Assembly: GCA_017455785.1 (NCBI GenBank)
Contig: JAFSYZ010000106.1
Coordinates: 1 to 5,909, forward strand
Reading direction: 5' to 3'
Length of the DNA: 5,909 bases
Origin: Candidatus Methanomethylophilaceae archaeon
Lineage (GTDB): Archaea > Thermoplasmatota > Thermoplasmata > Methanomassiliicoccales > Methanomethylophilaceae
Made by a program: the position numbers and the translations under genes. Below the pieces are notes generated by a model. It was not told where the DNA came from. It ran no database searches and was given only the letters and a program-made list of their open reading frames with translations. Each line of letters begins with the position of its first letter. Positions within the stretch are counted from its first letter, which is position 1. This document shows, piece by piece, positions 5,509 to 5,909 of the stretch.

Positions 5509-5909
5509 ATGGAGGATTGGATACCTGATATTCTGGAACAGGCCGAGAAGGTCGCTGCCAAAGGGTTCTGCGACAGATGCCTCGGCAGGATGTTCGGCAA
5601 GCTAGGTACCGGCATGACCAATGATTACCGCGGGGCAATGATACGTCAGGCCCTGAAGGAGAAAGGGATGGACCATGATGTCATATCGCCGTGCCCGATG
5701 TGCGACGATGTATTCGACCTCATGGACCGCTTCGCCGAATCGGTTGCGGAAGCGGTCAACGATGTTGAGTCCGATAACTTCCTCGTAGGGAGCCGTGTTG
5801 ATCCCTTGGCACTGAAGATCGAGAAGGAGACCGTGCAGGAGCTCGGACTGGAGAACAGCGAGAGCATCAAGACCGAACTCAACCGTGAGATCGGTAAGCT
5901 GGCACTTCC
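5509..5909 (+). CDS. pus10: tRNA pseudouridine synthase Pus10, partial (N-terminal part)
   Basis: The first 133 codons are present and the frame is open at the right edge. The N-terminal zinc-binding region has CDRCLGRMFG (21-30) and CPMC (62-65), the paired CxxC motifs of Pus10. The segment NFLVGSRVDP followed by EKE, ENSESIKTE and LNREIGK is the Pus10 THUMP-like region. The catalytic domain with its nucleophilic Asp lies outside the window. Pus10 makes pseudouridine at position 54 and/or 55 in the T-arm of archaeal tRNA, replacing bacterial TruB for position 55. ATG 5509 is the first possible start after the in-frame TGA of the KH gene at 5497-5499. The 9-base gap marks it as part of the same operon. 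Its Shine-Dalgarno sequence (AAGGGAT) is weak. Confidence 0.92.
   Translation, partial: MEDWIPDILEQAEKVAAKGFCDRCLGRMFGKLGTGMTNDYRGAMIRQALKEKGMDHDVISPCPMCDDVFDLMDRFAESVAEAVNDVESDNFLVGSRVDPLALKIEKETVQELGLENSESIKTELNREIGKLAL

Noticed and set aside
5497..5511. KH gene and pus10 are in the same frame with only a TGA between them, suggesting a read-through fusion
   Set aside because: Both proteins have normal family ends, pus10 has its own ATG, and nothing suggests TGA recoding such as a selenocysteine element or a Cys/Sec site.

Overview
The window looks archaeal. The core genes are archaeal in type: eIF1A, a RIO1 kinase, a two-KH Dim2/Pno1 protein, Pus10 and archease. Promoters are TATA-box type, some mRNAs appear leaderless, and tRNA-Glu lacks an encoded CCA. 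A secreted BspA-like leucine-rich repeat protein, a COG4030-type HAD protein known mainly from methanogens, moderate GC and a PurN-like formyltransferase together suggest a gut or rumen member of the Methanomassiliicoccales (Thermoplasmata). This placement is an inference from gene content, not a phylogenetic result.

Layout. (1) Bases 1-1083, minus strand: the N-terminal 361 codons of a secreted BspA-like LRR_5 surface protein that runs off the left edge. (2) Bases 1084-1192: a divergent promoter region with an 8+8 bp inverted repeat over the promoter of the surface protein. (3) Bases 1193-3576, plus strand: archease, a PurN-like formyltransferase and a COG4030-type HAD protein, closely packed; the last two overlap by ATGA. 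(4) Bases 3588-3660, minus strand: tRNA-Glu(UUC), convergent with the HAD gene and 11 bases from its stop. (5) Bases 3661-3821: divergent promoters for the tRNA and for the next operon, with a 15-bp palindrome between them. (6) Bases 3822-5909, plus strand: eIF1A, rio1 (TTG start), dim2-like KH gene and pus10 (cut by the right edge).

How the genes work together. Block 6 is a coherent translation and small-subunit operon: eIF1A binds the 30S A site, RIO1 and the KH protein act in late 30S maturation, and Pus10 modifies tRNA U54/U55. Block 3 joins an RNA-ligation cofactor (archease) to two proteins of uncertain substrate.

Most worth a second look: the HAD protein seems to have lost its motif I nucleophile; the only TAG stop in the window (end of archease) lies in frame with the next gene, which matters if this lineage decodes UAG as pyrrolysine; the PurN-like protein is atypical; and there are two uncharacterised palindromes in the promoter regions. 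I see no CRISPR array, insertion sequence, phage gene or clearly new multi-gene system.
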